A stretch of DNA of 10,697 nucleotides from Phycisphaerales bacterium (GCA_007135295.1 SLJD01000259.1:1-10697), one strand, 5' to 3'. Counted from the first letter of the stretch, positions 1 to 6,149 are shown. A program made the numbers and translations. The notes: generated by a model from the letters alone, not told the origin.

Positions 1-179
1 CGCACGATCCGGTCGACCGCCGCATAGAACAACTGCTCTTTGGTCTCGAACTGGCGGTAGATGCTGCCCTTGCCGATGTCGAGCGCGTCGGCAATGACCT
101 GAACATCCGTCTGCCGGTAGCCACGTTCCGCAAACAGGAGGGTGGCGGCCTGAAGAATCGCGTCACGCCGCTGCTCCAT
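1..179 (-). CDS. TetR/AcrR-family transcriptional repressor, N-terminal part (runs off the left edge)
   Basis: Only the first 59 codons are present. They encode a typical TetR DNA-binding domain: helix 1 (RRDAILQAATLLFAERGY), then the helix-turn-helix around DVQVIADALDIGKGSIYRQF, and the start of helix 4 (ETKEQLFYAAVDRIV). The GxGxxYRxF-type recognition-helix signature is what marks the family. The ATG at 179 is chosen because the protein begins just before helix 1, as in most TetR proteins; a GTG sits directly upstream in frame and is a possible alternative. The ligand-binding domain lies outside the window, so the effector cannot be inferred. The gene diverges from the small heat shock genes across a 346-base gap, but nothing shows that it controls them. 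It could equally regulate itself or a gene to its left. Confidence 0.9.
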   Translation of the reverse strand, partial: MEQRRDAILQAATLLFAERGYRQTDVQVIADALDIGKGSIYRQFETKEQLFYAAVDRIV

Positions 180-525
180 CACCCCCGTCCGCTCAGCCGG
201 GTCGGGCGCGGTGCCGCGCGATGAGCCCGGGGCTTCTGGCCGGTTGCGATGGGAAGGAGTCGGATCCACGGTGCCAGGAGAGATGTTCCAAAGTTCACGA
301 AGCGGACGGGCGCGTCCGTCCAGAAGGAAAACTGTAGCAAACCGGTCTGGGGAATCAAGTTGCCAAAGGTCGCAGACGCCACAGGACTGTTAGCGCGATT
401 TTTGGGTGTTAAAAAGGGGAAATTACCGGTTGGCCCGCCGAGGGTTTGTGGGGCATGATGCATGTGGACGCCGGCTATGTGGCAATGGTTGCCGAGAGCC
501 CAACCGCAGAAGAAAGGAGGTTGCC
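180..525. other. Intergenic region between the divergent TetR and Hsp20 genes
   Basis: I see no convincing gene in these 346 bases. Short open frames exist on both strands but they overlap each other and have no family features. The stretch is less GC-rich than its neighbours, with A- and T-rich patches near 399-425, as expected of a promoter region. A perfect 16-bp palindrome (6-bp arms CGGACG/CGTCCG, 303-318) could be an operator for the TetR protein. A loose inverted repeat at 390-412 resembles half-sites of the HrcA operator CIRCE, but with a 5-base spacer instead of 9 and several mismatches. I could not identify a good sigma-70 or heat-shock sigma promoter by eye. Confidence 0.6.
303..318. 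promoter_or_regulatory. Short perfect palindrome, possible operator
   Basis: The arms CGGACG and CGTCCG flank GGCG. Symmetric sites of this length lying 100-150 bases upstream of a tetR gene are often autoregulatory operators. The assignment rests only on symmetry and location. A palindrome this short can arise by chance in GC-rich DNA. Confidence 0.2.
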
Positions 526-528
526 ATG
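478..528 (+). promoter_or_regulatory. Leader of the first Hsp20 gene with competing base-pairings over the start codon
   Basis: The leader carries GGTTGCC twice (487-493 and 519-525). Both copies can pair with the single GGCAA at 481-485. Pairing with the first copy makes a small local hairpin (481-493). Pairing with the second makes a helix of about eight pairs (478-485 with 521-528, two of them G-U) that covers the ATG at 526 and touches the strong Shine-Dalgarno AAAGGAGG (513-520). Mutually exclusive pairings over a start codon suit a small heat shock gene, since many are controlled by RNA thermometers. No ROSE or fourU signature is present, and the transcript start is unknown, so this is only a candidate. 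Confidence 0.25.
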
Positions 529-984
529 CTCAGCCGCTCAACGCCCGCTCGACCGTCGATCCACTCCTTCCGCCGAGAGATGGATCGCCTGTTCAACGAG
601 ATGCTCACGCACCTTCACGATGTTCAGGGCGGGCACTTCAAACGTGAACGCATGCCTGTGAACGTCTGGGAAGATGACTCGGCGGTCTACCTCGAAGCGG
701 AGACGCCCGGGCTCGATAAAAGCAATCTCGACGTCACCGTCTCAGGCCATGAATTGCATCTGAAAGGATCACCGGGCACCGATGACCGCCCTGAAGGCGC
801 AACCGTGCTGATGCGCGAACGCGATGCCTCGCCGTTCTCCCGCGTTATCCATCTGCCTTCGGAAATCGATGCCGATCGAATCGACGCAGCACTCGATCAC
901 GGTGTCCTCACCATCACGATGCCGAAACGTTCTGCCACTCAGAGCAGGCGTATCAGCGTGCGTTCCGGGTCGGAGTCACGATGA
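526..984 (+). CDS. Hsp20/alpha-crystallin family small heat shock protein (first of three)
   Basis: A 152-residue ATP-independent holdase chaperone, which in this family binds unfolding proteins as oligomers in the cytoplasm. The N-terminal arm has the amphipathic segment HSFRREMDRLFNEML (about residues 13-27). The alpha-crystallin domain starts near PVNVWEDDSAVYLEAETPG (44-62) and ends with the signature AALDHGVLTITMPK (121-134). The C-terminal I-x-V oligomerisation motif is ISV (143-145). The ATG at 526 is chosen because AAAGGAGG ends five bases before it and the protein then starts where family members do; the frame is open further upstream to 406, but that extension looks random. It heads a cluster of three hsp20 genes with gaps of 114 and 65 bases, so co-transcription is likely. 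Confidence 0.95.
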   Translation: MLSRSTPARPSIHSFRREMDRLFNEMLTHLHDVQGGHFKRERMPVNVWEDDSAVYLEAETPGLDKSNLDVTVSGHELHLKGSPGTDDRPEGATVLMRERDASPFSRVIHLPSEIDADRIDAALDHGVLTITMPKRSATQSRRISVRSGSESR

Positions 985-1058
985 CAGACCGATCACCGCG
1001 CATTACGCATCAAGAAATGGATGCGCGTTGAAATGCTGGCATCTGCTCATCCCCCTTG

Positions 1059-1076
1059 CCGGTGCAGTCGTACCGG
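1059..1076 (+). other. Hairpin just upstream of the second Hsp20 gene's ribosome binding site
   Basis: A 7-bp stem (CCGGTGC with CGTACCGG pairing, one G-U) closes an AGTC loop, 10 bases before the AGGAG at 1087-1091. It could stabilise a processed transcript or moderate translation of the second gene. It lacks a T-tract, so a terminator is unlikely. Function is inferred only from position. Confidence 0.25.
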
Positions 1077-1098
1077 AACACGGAACAGGAGACGGACG

Positions 1099-1497
1099 AT
1101 GATGACCGAACGAGACATGGAATCACGCCGAAGCCGCTCGGCGGCATCAAGCCGCCCGGCAACGCAGTGGTCCTATCGGCCGCGAATCGACCTGTACGAC
1201 ACTGAGGACGCCATCATCGGGCTTGTGGACCTTCCCGGCGCGAAAGAGGACGCCATCGACATCCACTTCACCGATGGCGTGCTCCGCATTCATGCACGGG
1301 TTGAAACGCGGCAACCACGCAATATCAACTATGACATTCACGAGTTCGGCGTTGGCGACTTCGACCGCGAGATCGACGTCGGCAACGCCATCGACCCGGA
1401 CAACGTCCAAGCCGACCTCAAACACGGTGTGCTGCGTTTGCACATGCCGAAAGCGTCTTGGGCCAAACCCCGACGCATTGACATTCAATCGAAATGA
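1099..1497 (+). CDS. Hsp20/alpha-crystallin family protein, short divergent paralogue (second of three)
   Basis: A 132-residue small heat shock protein. The alpha-crystallin domain begins at PRIDLYDTEDAIIGLVDLPG (28-47), and the conserved end of the domain is ADLKHGVLRLHMPK (105-118). The C-terminal I-x-I/V motif is IDI (127-129). It is shorter than its neighbours: the N-terminal arm is only about 25 residues, Ser/Arg-rich, and lacks the helical RLF-type segment. In place of the usual acidic, charged loop it has YDIHEFGVGDFDREIDVG (78-95), in which the common LRRERxxGxFxR pattern is replaced. These changes suggest a paralogue with a different oligomeric state or partner, not a recent copy. 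Tandem ATGs at 1099 and 1102 follow AGGAG (1087-1091); either could be used. Confidence 0.9.
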   Translation: MMTERDMESRRSRSAASSRPATQWSYRPRIDLYDTEDAIIGLVDLPGAKEDAIDIHFTDGVLRIHARVETRQPRNINYDIHEFGVGDFDREIDVGNAIDPDNVQADLKHGVLRLHMPKASWAKPRRIDIQSK

Positions 1498-1562
1498 CGC
1501 AGAACCACTGACGTCCATCACACTCGTCAATGGTTCCGTCACTGCCAGAAAGGAGTACGAAC

Positions 1563-2093
1563 ATGCATCTGGTTCCCTGGAGGCGACGCCGCTCTGAGAT
1601 GGAACACCACGACCAGCCCGGTTCATCAGTTCCCCTGCACGAGTTCCGCTCGAGATTCGATCAACTCTTCGACCGGTTTCTCGCAGACCCGTGGAGCATG
1701 ATGGAAGAACCGTGGGCCGGTACGTCCGCAATCATGCCGGCTGTTGACCTGTCCGAAACGGACAACATGATCACAATCCGTGCTGAAGTTCCGGGCATGG
1801 AACCGGACGACATCGATGTGCAGGTTTCCGGAAACACGCTGACGATCGCGGGCGAGAAGAAGGAATCCCGCGAAGAAGGTGACGAAGAATACCTGCACTG
1901 TGAGCGGCGGCTCGGTCGGTTCCGACGCAGCATCGAATTGCCCGCGTCAGCCGATCCCGAGCAGATAGAAGCCGAGTTCAAAAACGGCGTGCTTGAGATC
2001 CGCGTACAGAAATCACCGAGGGCGACGTCACGCCATATCAATGTTCAGGCGGCGAAGGACACCGGTCAGCAGAAGCCGGTCGGGACCGCCTGA
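1563..2093 (+). CDS. Hsp20/alpha-crystallin family small heat shock protein (third of three)
   Basis: A 176-residue class-typical bacterial small heat shock protein and the closest of the three to the family consensus. The N-terminus MHLVPWRRR is followed by FRSRFDQLFDRFLADPW (28-44). The alpha-crystallin domain begins at PAVDLSETDNMITIRAEVPG (59-78), has GNTLTIAGEKK (90-100), then the loop CERRLGRFRRSIELP (113-127) and AEFKNGVLEIRVQK (137-150). The C-terminal motif is INV (159-161). The ATG at 1563 is preceded by AGAAAGGAG (1547-1555) at good spacing. A TTG or GTG start slightly upstream is possible but less likely. The gene probably shares a transcript with the two upstream hsp20 genes and is followed by a strong hairpin at 2114-2147. 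Confidence 0.97.
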   Translation: MHLVPWRRRRSEMEHHDQPGSSVPLHEFRSRFDQLFDRFLADPWSMMEEPWAGTSAIMPAVDLSETDNMITIRAEVPGMEPDDIDVQVSGNTLTIAGEKKESREEGDEEYLHCERRLGRFRRSIELPASADPEQIEAEFKNGVLEIRVQKSPRATSRHINVQAAKDTGQQKPVGTA

Positions 2094-2113
2094 AAACGAT
2101 CCCCCTCACGCAA

Positions 2114-2147
2114 GGGCGTTCAAGGGCTGCCCCGCCCTTGAATGCCC
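2114..2147 (+). terminator. Strong hairpin after the Hsp20 gene cluster, probable terminator
   Basis: A 14-bp stem (2114-2127 with 2134-2147, one G-U pair) closes a 6-base loop TGCCCC, 20 bases after the third hsp20 stop codon. The stem is GC-rich, with TTCAAGGGC and GCCCTTGAA as its upper part. No T-tract follows (ATTGATCG instead), so it may be a weak or factor-assisted terminator, or a 3' stabiliser of the heat shock mRNA. Confidence 0.5.
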
Positions 2148-2249
2148 ATTGATCGATTCCGAGCGGGACGCGGAACCACGGCGCGGTTCGAAGTTACGCG
2201 GCTGTGACCGTCGATGATCGACGCTGCCTTCCACTGTGAGAACGCTGCC

Positions 2250-2969
2250 ATGCTCAAACCGCCCGATTCACACCCGCCAAGCGGACCTGACAAGCCGACG
2301 AGCGCCCCGCCGGGCTGCCCCGTGCCCGCTGCGACAAAAGGCACGCTGCGGCAACGATGGATCGATCGACTTCTCGCCGCCGGCATCACGATTATTCTCA
2401 CTACTGCCATTGCCGCGATCGGGAAGGAGCAACACCGCTCGGCGGCCGATGACCGGGGCATTCGAACCGAACGGCTTGCGATTGTCGATGCCGAAGGGAC
2501 TGCGCGACTGGAATTGCGGCTTGATGATGATGGTCAACCCGTCGCCATCCTCGGCCGCGGCCGGTATGACCAGCGATGGGCACTCCGCTTCCACGATGAA
2601 GAGCCGGTGATCAGCGTGCTCCGACCGGACGACGATGAAACGGGTTCGACCGTCGACCTCGCCGCCCTGGCAACCTGGCCGGGCCGGCTGGCCCGACTTG
2701 AAAGCCGCATGGAAGAGGTCCGCGCCTCACTGCATCGCCTCCGGGAGCAGCAGCAATCTTTCGAAGGGCAGCTTCGCGACACCCCCACCGCCCCGCCACT
2801 GCTTCGCGATGACGTCCAGCAGTTTCAGCGGGCCCTGTCATCACTCAGGCAGAGTATCACACACCTGCAGCAGGACGTTCGATCAATCGAAAACGTGGTT
2901 CATCGACAACAGTCCGATCTCCACTGGATCGAACGTGAGGTACGCGACCTACGCAACCGCGTGCGATGA
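2250..2969 (+). CDS. Single-pass membrane protein with C-terminal coiled coil, unknown function
   Basis: I do not recognise a named family. The 239-residue protein has a Pro-rich, probably cytoplasmic N-terminus (1-30), a basic stretch (TLRQRWIDR), one membrane segment LLAAGITIILTTAIAAIG (41-58), then a beta-rich part (about 74-137) and a long helical, Glu/Gln/Arg-rich C-terminus with heptad-like leucines (146-175 and 188-239). The beta part has the repeated style of hydrophobic-Asp-x-x-Gly-x-x-Arg (LAIVDAEGTARLEL; PVAILGRGRYDQRWALRF), seen in uncharacterised bacterial surface or periplasmic proteins. Positive charges before the membrane segment predict that the C-terminus lies outside the cytoplasm. 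The ATG at 2250 is preferred over 2214 because the membrane-anchor layout begins there; the ribosome binding site is weak at both, so the start is uncertain. Confidence 0.8.
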   Translation: MLKPPDSHPPSGPDKPTSAPPGCPVPAATKGTLRQRWIDRLLAAGITIILTTAIAAIGKEQHRSAADDRGIRTERLAIVDAEGTARLELRLDDDGQPVAILGRGRYDQRWALRFHDEEPVISVLRPDDDETGSTVDLAALATWPGRLARLESRMEEVRASLHRLREQQQSFEGQLRDTPTAPPLLRDDVQQFQRALSSLRQSITHLQQDVRSIENVVHRQQSDLHWIEREVRDLRNRVR

Positions 2970-3035
2970 ACATCCCGTTTTGTTTCCCGTTTTGCCCGGC
3001 ATTCAGGACAGGCACCTTTCGGCGGAGAGAATGCA

Positions 3036-3338
3036 ATGACCAAGCACGCCACGTTTCACCCGTTGCGAACCCGGACCACCGAAGCCGTCACGAGGCGGCG
3101 GGAGCAACCGGCGGAAGCGATCAATCAACACCGGCCGGTCCGCGCGCACGCACCGTGGCCCGCCCCACCGAATCGGCGATCGAAACAGCCGGGCACACTG
3201 CTTGACGCCATCGCTGAGGAACTCGTCTATTACCACGGCGGAAGCCTCGACGACCACCGCGAGCACGCCCGGCACCTGCTCGCCCGGTCACTGCGCGATT
3301 TCGACAATCCGTCCGGCCGCAGCGGCCGACCAGCCTGA
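3036..3338 (+). CDS. Small basic protein of unknown function
   Basis: The 100-residue product is not recognisable. The first half is rich in Arg, Pro, Thr and Gln and probably disordered (residues 1-52). The second half contains a predicted helical segment, LLDAIAEELVYYHGGSLDDHREHARHLLARSLRDF, in which DxxAxxLVYYHGG and HAxHLLARSL are the most constrained-looking parts. There is no signal peptide or membrane segment. GGAGAG (3024-3029) lies six bases before the ATG, which supports real translation. It follows the membrane coiled-coil gene by 66 bases on the same strand, so the two may be co-transcribed. A different frame starting at 2966 overlaps it but has a non-coding look. Confidence 0.6.
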   Translation: MTKHATFHPLRTRTTEAVTRRREQPAEAINQHRPVRAHAPWPAPPNRRSKQPGTLLDAIAEELVYYHGGSLDDHREHARHLLARSLRDFDNPSGRSGRPA

Positions 3339-3461
3339 TGCCATCACCCTTCACAAAGAACGCTTTCGGCAACCGGCACGACACACGCCGCAACAGAAGT
3401 GAACGACGGCGATCGGGTGCTCGATTCGCATCACGTCAACCGGTTGCTTCCGGGACCAAAC

Positions 3462-3497
3462 ATGCGAAAAGCCCCGGAAATCCGGGGCTTTTCGCAT
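3462..3497 (-). terminator. Perfect inverted repeat, probable bidirectional terminator for the tRNA and the upstream gene
   Basis: Two perfect 17-base arms separated by AA form a very strong hairpin. The core GCCCCGGA/TCCGGGGC is flanked by AAAA on one side and TTTT on the other in both orientations, the standard form of a Rho-independent terminator that works on both strands. It lies 36 bases past the 3' end of the minus-strand tRNA-Ser and about 120 bases past the plus-strand gene ending at 3338, so it can stop both. Confidence 0.85.
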
Positions 3498-3533
3498 CGT
3501 CCGCTTACGTCCGTGTCGAACGAGCGGCGGAAG

Positions 3534-3622
3534 CGGACAGGGCGGGATTCGAACCCGCGGTACCTCTTGCGAGGTACGCCGGTTTAGCAAACCGGTGCCT
3601 TCAGCCGCTCGGCCACCTGTCC
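3534..3622 (-). tRNA. tRNA-Ser (anticodon GCU)
   Basis: Read on the minus strand this is a complete 89-base class II tRNA. The acceptor GGACAGG pairs with CCTGTCC, followed by discriminator G. The D-region is TGGCCGAGCGGCTGAAGGC, the anticodon stem-loop is CCGGT-TTGCTAA-ACCGG with anticodon GCT, and the T-arm is GCGGGTTCGAATCCCGC. The long variable arm GTACCTCGCAAGAGGTAC has a clear stem, as serine tRNAs require, and GCU reads AGC/AGU codons. CCA is not encoded (CTT follows). It stands alone here, with a promoter-like element upstream and a strong terminator downstream. Confidence 0.97.
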
Positions 3623-3633
3623 GTCGGGGTCGT

Positions 3634-3662
3634 ATTCTTGTCCGAACGTGCTGTCATGTCGA
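3634..3662 (-). promoter_or_regulatory. Candidate sigma-70-type promoter for tRNA-Ser
   Basis: On the minus strand TCGACA (3662-3657, five of six matches to TTGACA) lies exactly 17 bases from AAGAAT (3639-3634, four of six to TATAAT). The expected start point falls a few bases before the mature tRNA 5' end at 3622. Position and spacing support it; there is no direct evidence of transcription. Confidence 0.45.
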
Positions 3663-3761
3663 CCCGGCTGCCGAAATCCGGGCTGCGGTGATTCAACCGC
3701 ACGTCCAACCACCCATCTTCCCCGGGCCGCCCCCTGCCGTCAACACCTCGCGCTCCAGGAT

Positions 3762-3780
3762 TCCGGCCCGGCCCGCCGGA
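3762..3780 (-). terminator. GC hairpin downstream of eboF, weak terminator candidate
   Basis: Six-base arms (TCCGGC/GCCGGA) flank a 7-base loop, 28 bases past the eboF stop codon. No T-tract follows on the minus strand. It may help to end the eboC-eboF transcript, but such short GC hairpins are common in this composition. Confidence 0.2.
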
Positions 3781-3808
3781 CGGATCCGTACCGCGGGCAC
3801 CAATCGGC

Positions 3809-5188
3809 TCATCCGTCCTCGAACAGGTGCTCAAGGATGATCTCGCGGACATCGGTGCACGGCAGGCGATCCGGCCGGTCGCTCGCATCGTCCTGGGTGA
3901 TCAGCAGCGGCCCGCGGTCCGGCGGCAGGTCGATCCGGCCGTGTGAACCCCGCACGAGCGACGTGTCGAGCGGAATCACGTCCATCAGCGTGCGCAAGCC
4001 GAGCTTCTTCTTCATCACCCGCCACGCCAGAGCCGCATTCGGCAACGTGATCGCCGGATTAATGAACAACTCCACCGGGTCGTAGCCGGGCTTGCGGTGA
4101 ATGTCGACGCACCGGGCAAAGTCCGGGGCCCGCGAATCATTGAGCCAGTAGTAGTAACTGAACCACCGTCCGTGATCAGCGATGCAGACCAGGTCGCCGG
4201 CCCGCTCGTGATCGATCCCGTACTCGGCCTGCTGCGATCGGTCGAGGACGATGTCGATCCCGTCAACATCGCGCAGCAGTGACGCGTACCGATCAACGGA
4301 GCCGGGGTCACGGAGATAGACGTGGGCGATCTGGTGATCAGCCACCGCGAATGCGTCACTCGCCCCCGCATCGAGCAGTTCGAGGCCCTCTTCCTCGCGA
4401 ACGGCAACCGATCCGTCTTCGCGCAGCGCTCGATTGATGTGAACCGCGTCATCCACCGGTTCAATGCCGTATTCGCTGACGATCATGATCCGCGCGCCCT
4501 TGCGGCTGAAGTGCCTGATCAGATCGCCGACGACCGTATCCAGCTCCGCCACGCTGTCCTGCACGCCCTCATCGTCCGGGCCGAACTTCTGCAGGCCGTA
4601 ATCGAGGTGCGGCAGGTAGATGAGCATGAGCGTCGGATCGTAACGATCGTGAACGATGCGGCTGGCGTCGGCGATCCAGCGGCTCGACTCGATCGACGAA
4701 AACGGCCCCCAGAAATTGAACAGCGGGAACCGCCCGAGTTCCGCCTGCAGCATCGACCGAAGGTGGCCCGGGCGGCTGTAGCAGTCGGGAATCTTGCGAC
4801 CGTCGGCCTTGTACATCGGACGCGGCGTGACGGAGTAATCGACCGACGCGTACATGTTGTACCACCAGAACATGTTCGCACAGGTGAACGATGAGTCGCG
4901 CTGCCGGGCGGTCTGCCAGACCTTCTCCGCCTGCACGAGATGATTGGACTGCTTCCAGAAGTGGACTTCCGCGTATTCGCGGTTGTACCACCCGTTGCCG
5001 ACGACTCCGTGTTCGCGCGGCGCGACGCCGGTGAGCATCGAGTACTGAACCGACGTCGTCACCGCCGGAAGCGTCGGTTCGAGCGTGCGAAGCCGGCCGG
5101 CTGACCTGAACGCTTCAAGGTTCGGCGACCACGGACCGATGAGCGAGTCCGTCAGGCCCACAATATTGATAACGACCGTCTGATGCAT
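3809..5188 (-). CDS. eboF: EboF-type phosphodiesterase / nucleotide pyrophosphatase-fold protein
   Basis: A 459-residue member of the alkaline phosphatase superfamily, of the kind found in ebo clusters. The probable nucleophile is Thr44 in LPAVTTSVQYSMLTG (40-54), the equivalent of the PxxTxPxxxxxxTG motif of nucleotide pyrophosphatases, followed by PREHGVVGNGWY (57-68). Further motifs are YLPHLDYG (191-198), SEYGI (238-242), ADHQIAHVYLRD (283-294), DIHRKPGYDPVELF (362-375) and GSHG (414-417). Several usual metal ligands differ: the N-terminal Asp is Val10 (NIVGL), the SDHG pair is Glu239-Tyr240, and the usual GH after the catalytic Asp is absent (Asp196, then Leu-Gln). I believe these changes are shared across EboF-like proteins. 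No signal peptide is seen. The ATG at 5188 follows GGAGG (5197-5193), 52 bases after eboC. Confidence 0.9.
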   Translation of the reverse strand: MHQTVVINIVGLTDSLIGPWSPNLEAFRSAGRLRTLEPTLPAVTTSVQYSMLTGVAPREHGVVGNGWYNREYAEVHFWKQSNHLVQAEKVWQTARQRDSSFTCANMFWWYNMYASVDYSVTPRPMYKADGRKIPDCYSRPGHLRSMLQAELGRFPLFNFWGPFSSIESSRWIADASRIVHDRYDPTLMLIYLPHLDYGLQKFGPDDEGVQDSVAELDTVVGDLIRHFSRKGARIMIVSEYGIEPVDDAVHINRALREDGSVAVREEEGLELLDAGASDAFAVADHQIAHVYLRDPGSVDRYASLLRDVDGIDIVLDRSQQAEYGIDHERAGDLVCIADHGRWFSYYYWLNDSRAPDFARCVDIHRKPGYDPVELFINPAITLPNAALAWRVMKKKLGLRTLMDVIPLDTSLVRGSHGRIDLPPDRGPLLITQDDASDRPDRLPCTDVREIILEHLFEDG

Positions 5189-5240
5189 ACGTCCTCCGTC
5201 GGAAACGCGTGCGATCGCTTCAAAACGACCCCCACGCCGC

Positions 5241-6128
5241 TTATGTCCCAAGTATCACGCGCTGCCAGAGATGCGTGGCGACAAAACACGCGACGGCGAC
5301 CGCGGCGAATGCCGGCTGCTCAAGCAGCGCGAGGTAGAACGCGTCAACGAGGCAGATCCCCGCCAGCCAGGCCATGACCGCCTGTTTCAGGTCTGGCGGC
5401 GTCACGAACACATGCCGCTGCGTCCAGATCAGCCACCCGATAAGCAGCACACCGGCCAACATCATCACCTCCACCCGCTGCGGGAAGATAAACAGCACCG
5501 GCATCAGCGCGATCGCGACCATGAGCATCGCCAGTCGACGGTCGACCGCCGGCGATCCGCCCGTTGCCTCGCCCCGAGCAACCCACGTCACCGCCGTCAC
5601 GTAGGCGCCAAGTGCCAGCACCATCGGCATCGCCAGATCCCAGTCGAGCGGCCACGCAACGGCGCTCGCCGCAGTGATGTACACCAGCGAGCGGCAAAGC
5701 CCCATGAGTACGACCGAGGCAGCCGTCCTTTTGTGCAGCACGTTGTACCCAACAATCGACGCGGCCAGCGCTCCGGCAAATGTCCCGGAAACGATACTTA
5801 TCAAGCCGGCCAGCGCCACTCCCGCCGCCAACGCGACCCCGGCGAAAACGCACGCATGATGCCGGGGAATGCGTCCGGAGGGAACCGGTCGATTCGGGCG
5901 TTCACGGGCGTCAATCGGAGCGTCGACCACGTCATTGAGCGCCATCCCGCCGACGTACAGCAGCACCACCGCGACCGTCATGCCCGCCACCGGGCCCCAT
6001 GGCACTGCCGCTCCGCTCCCGGCCAGACCGATCGACACGCCAACGAGCACGTTGCTCAGGCACGTCGGGCTGTTCGACAGTCGGGCAAGTTGCATGTACG
6101 CGCGGAATACGGACGCCGAATGAGACAT
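5241..6128 (-). CDS. eboC: EboC: UbiA-family membrane prenyltransferase-like protein
   Basis: A 295-residue integral membrane protein with about eight or nine hydrophobic segments. The first Asp-rich prenyl-diphosphate motif is intact: NDVVDAPID (65-73), followed by ERPNRPVPSGRI (76-87), a UbiA hallmark. MGLCRSLVYITAAS (142-155) is also family-typical. The second Asp-rich motif of classical UbiA enzymes is not present; the matching loop reads TWVARGEATGG (181-191), which I associate with EboC-type proteins. UbiA enzymes join isoprenoid chains to aromatic acceptors; the EboC substrate is not known. Start at the ATG at 6128 puts LARLSNSPTCLSNVLVG at the expected N-terminal place. It is divergent from the VOC gene and followed closely by eboF, so these two form a separate transcript from the rest of the cluster. 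Confidence 0.92.
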   Translation of the reverse strand: MSHSASVFRAYMQLARLSNSPTCLSNVLVGVSIGLAGSGAAVPWGPVAGMTVAVVLLYVGGMALNDVVDAPIDARERPNRPVPSGRIPRHHACVFAGVALAAGVALAGLISIVSGTFAGALAASIVGYNVLHKRTAASVVLMGLCRSLVYITAASAVAWPLDWDLAMPMVLALGAYVTAVTWVARGEATGGSPAVDRRLAMLMVAIALMPVLFIFPQRVEVMMLAGVLLIGWLIWTQRHVFVTPPDLKQAVMAWLAGICLVDAFYLALLEQPAFAAVAVACFVATHLWQRVILGT

Positions 6129-6149
6129 GTCCGGATGGTACCGCAGCCG

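Noticed and set aside
335..346. 12-base match (TAGCAAACCGGT) to the anticodon arm region of the tRNA-Ser, possible attachment-site remnant
   Set aside because: A match of this length between two places in about 10 kb is expected by chance, and it does not extend to the tRNA 3' end where integration occurs.
390..412. Loose inverted repeat resembling the HrcA operator CIRCE upstream of the hsp20 genes
   Set aside because: The half-sites match CIRCE at only about 6 and 7 of 9 bases and the spacer is 5 rather than 9, so it is not a credible CIRCE element.
1147..1731. 194-codon minus-strand frame across the second and third hsp20 genes
   Set aside because: It crosses two clear Hsp20 genes and their intergenic gap, has no ribosome binding site, and its protein has no recognisable features.
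2966..3205. 79-codon frame starting at the ATGA overlap with the membrane protein stop
   Set aside because: The overlap is attractive, but no ribosome binding site is evident and most of it overlaps the better-supported gene starting at 3036 in another frame.
4322..4894. 190-codon plus-strand frame opposite eboF
   Set aside because: Antisense shadow of a strongly supported gene, with no start signal.
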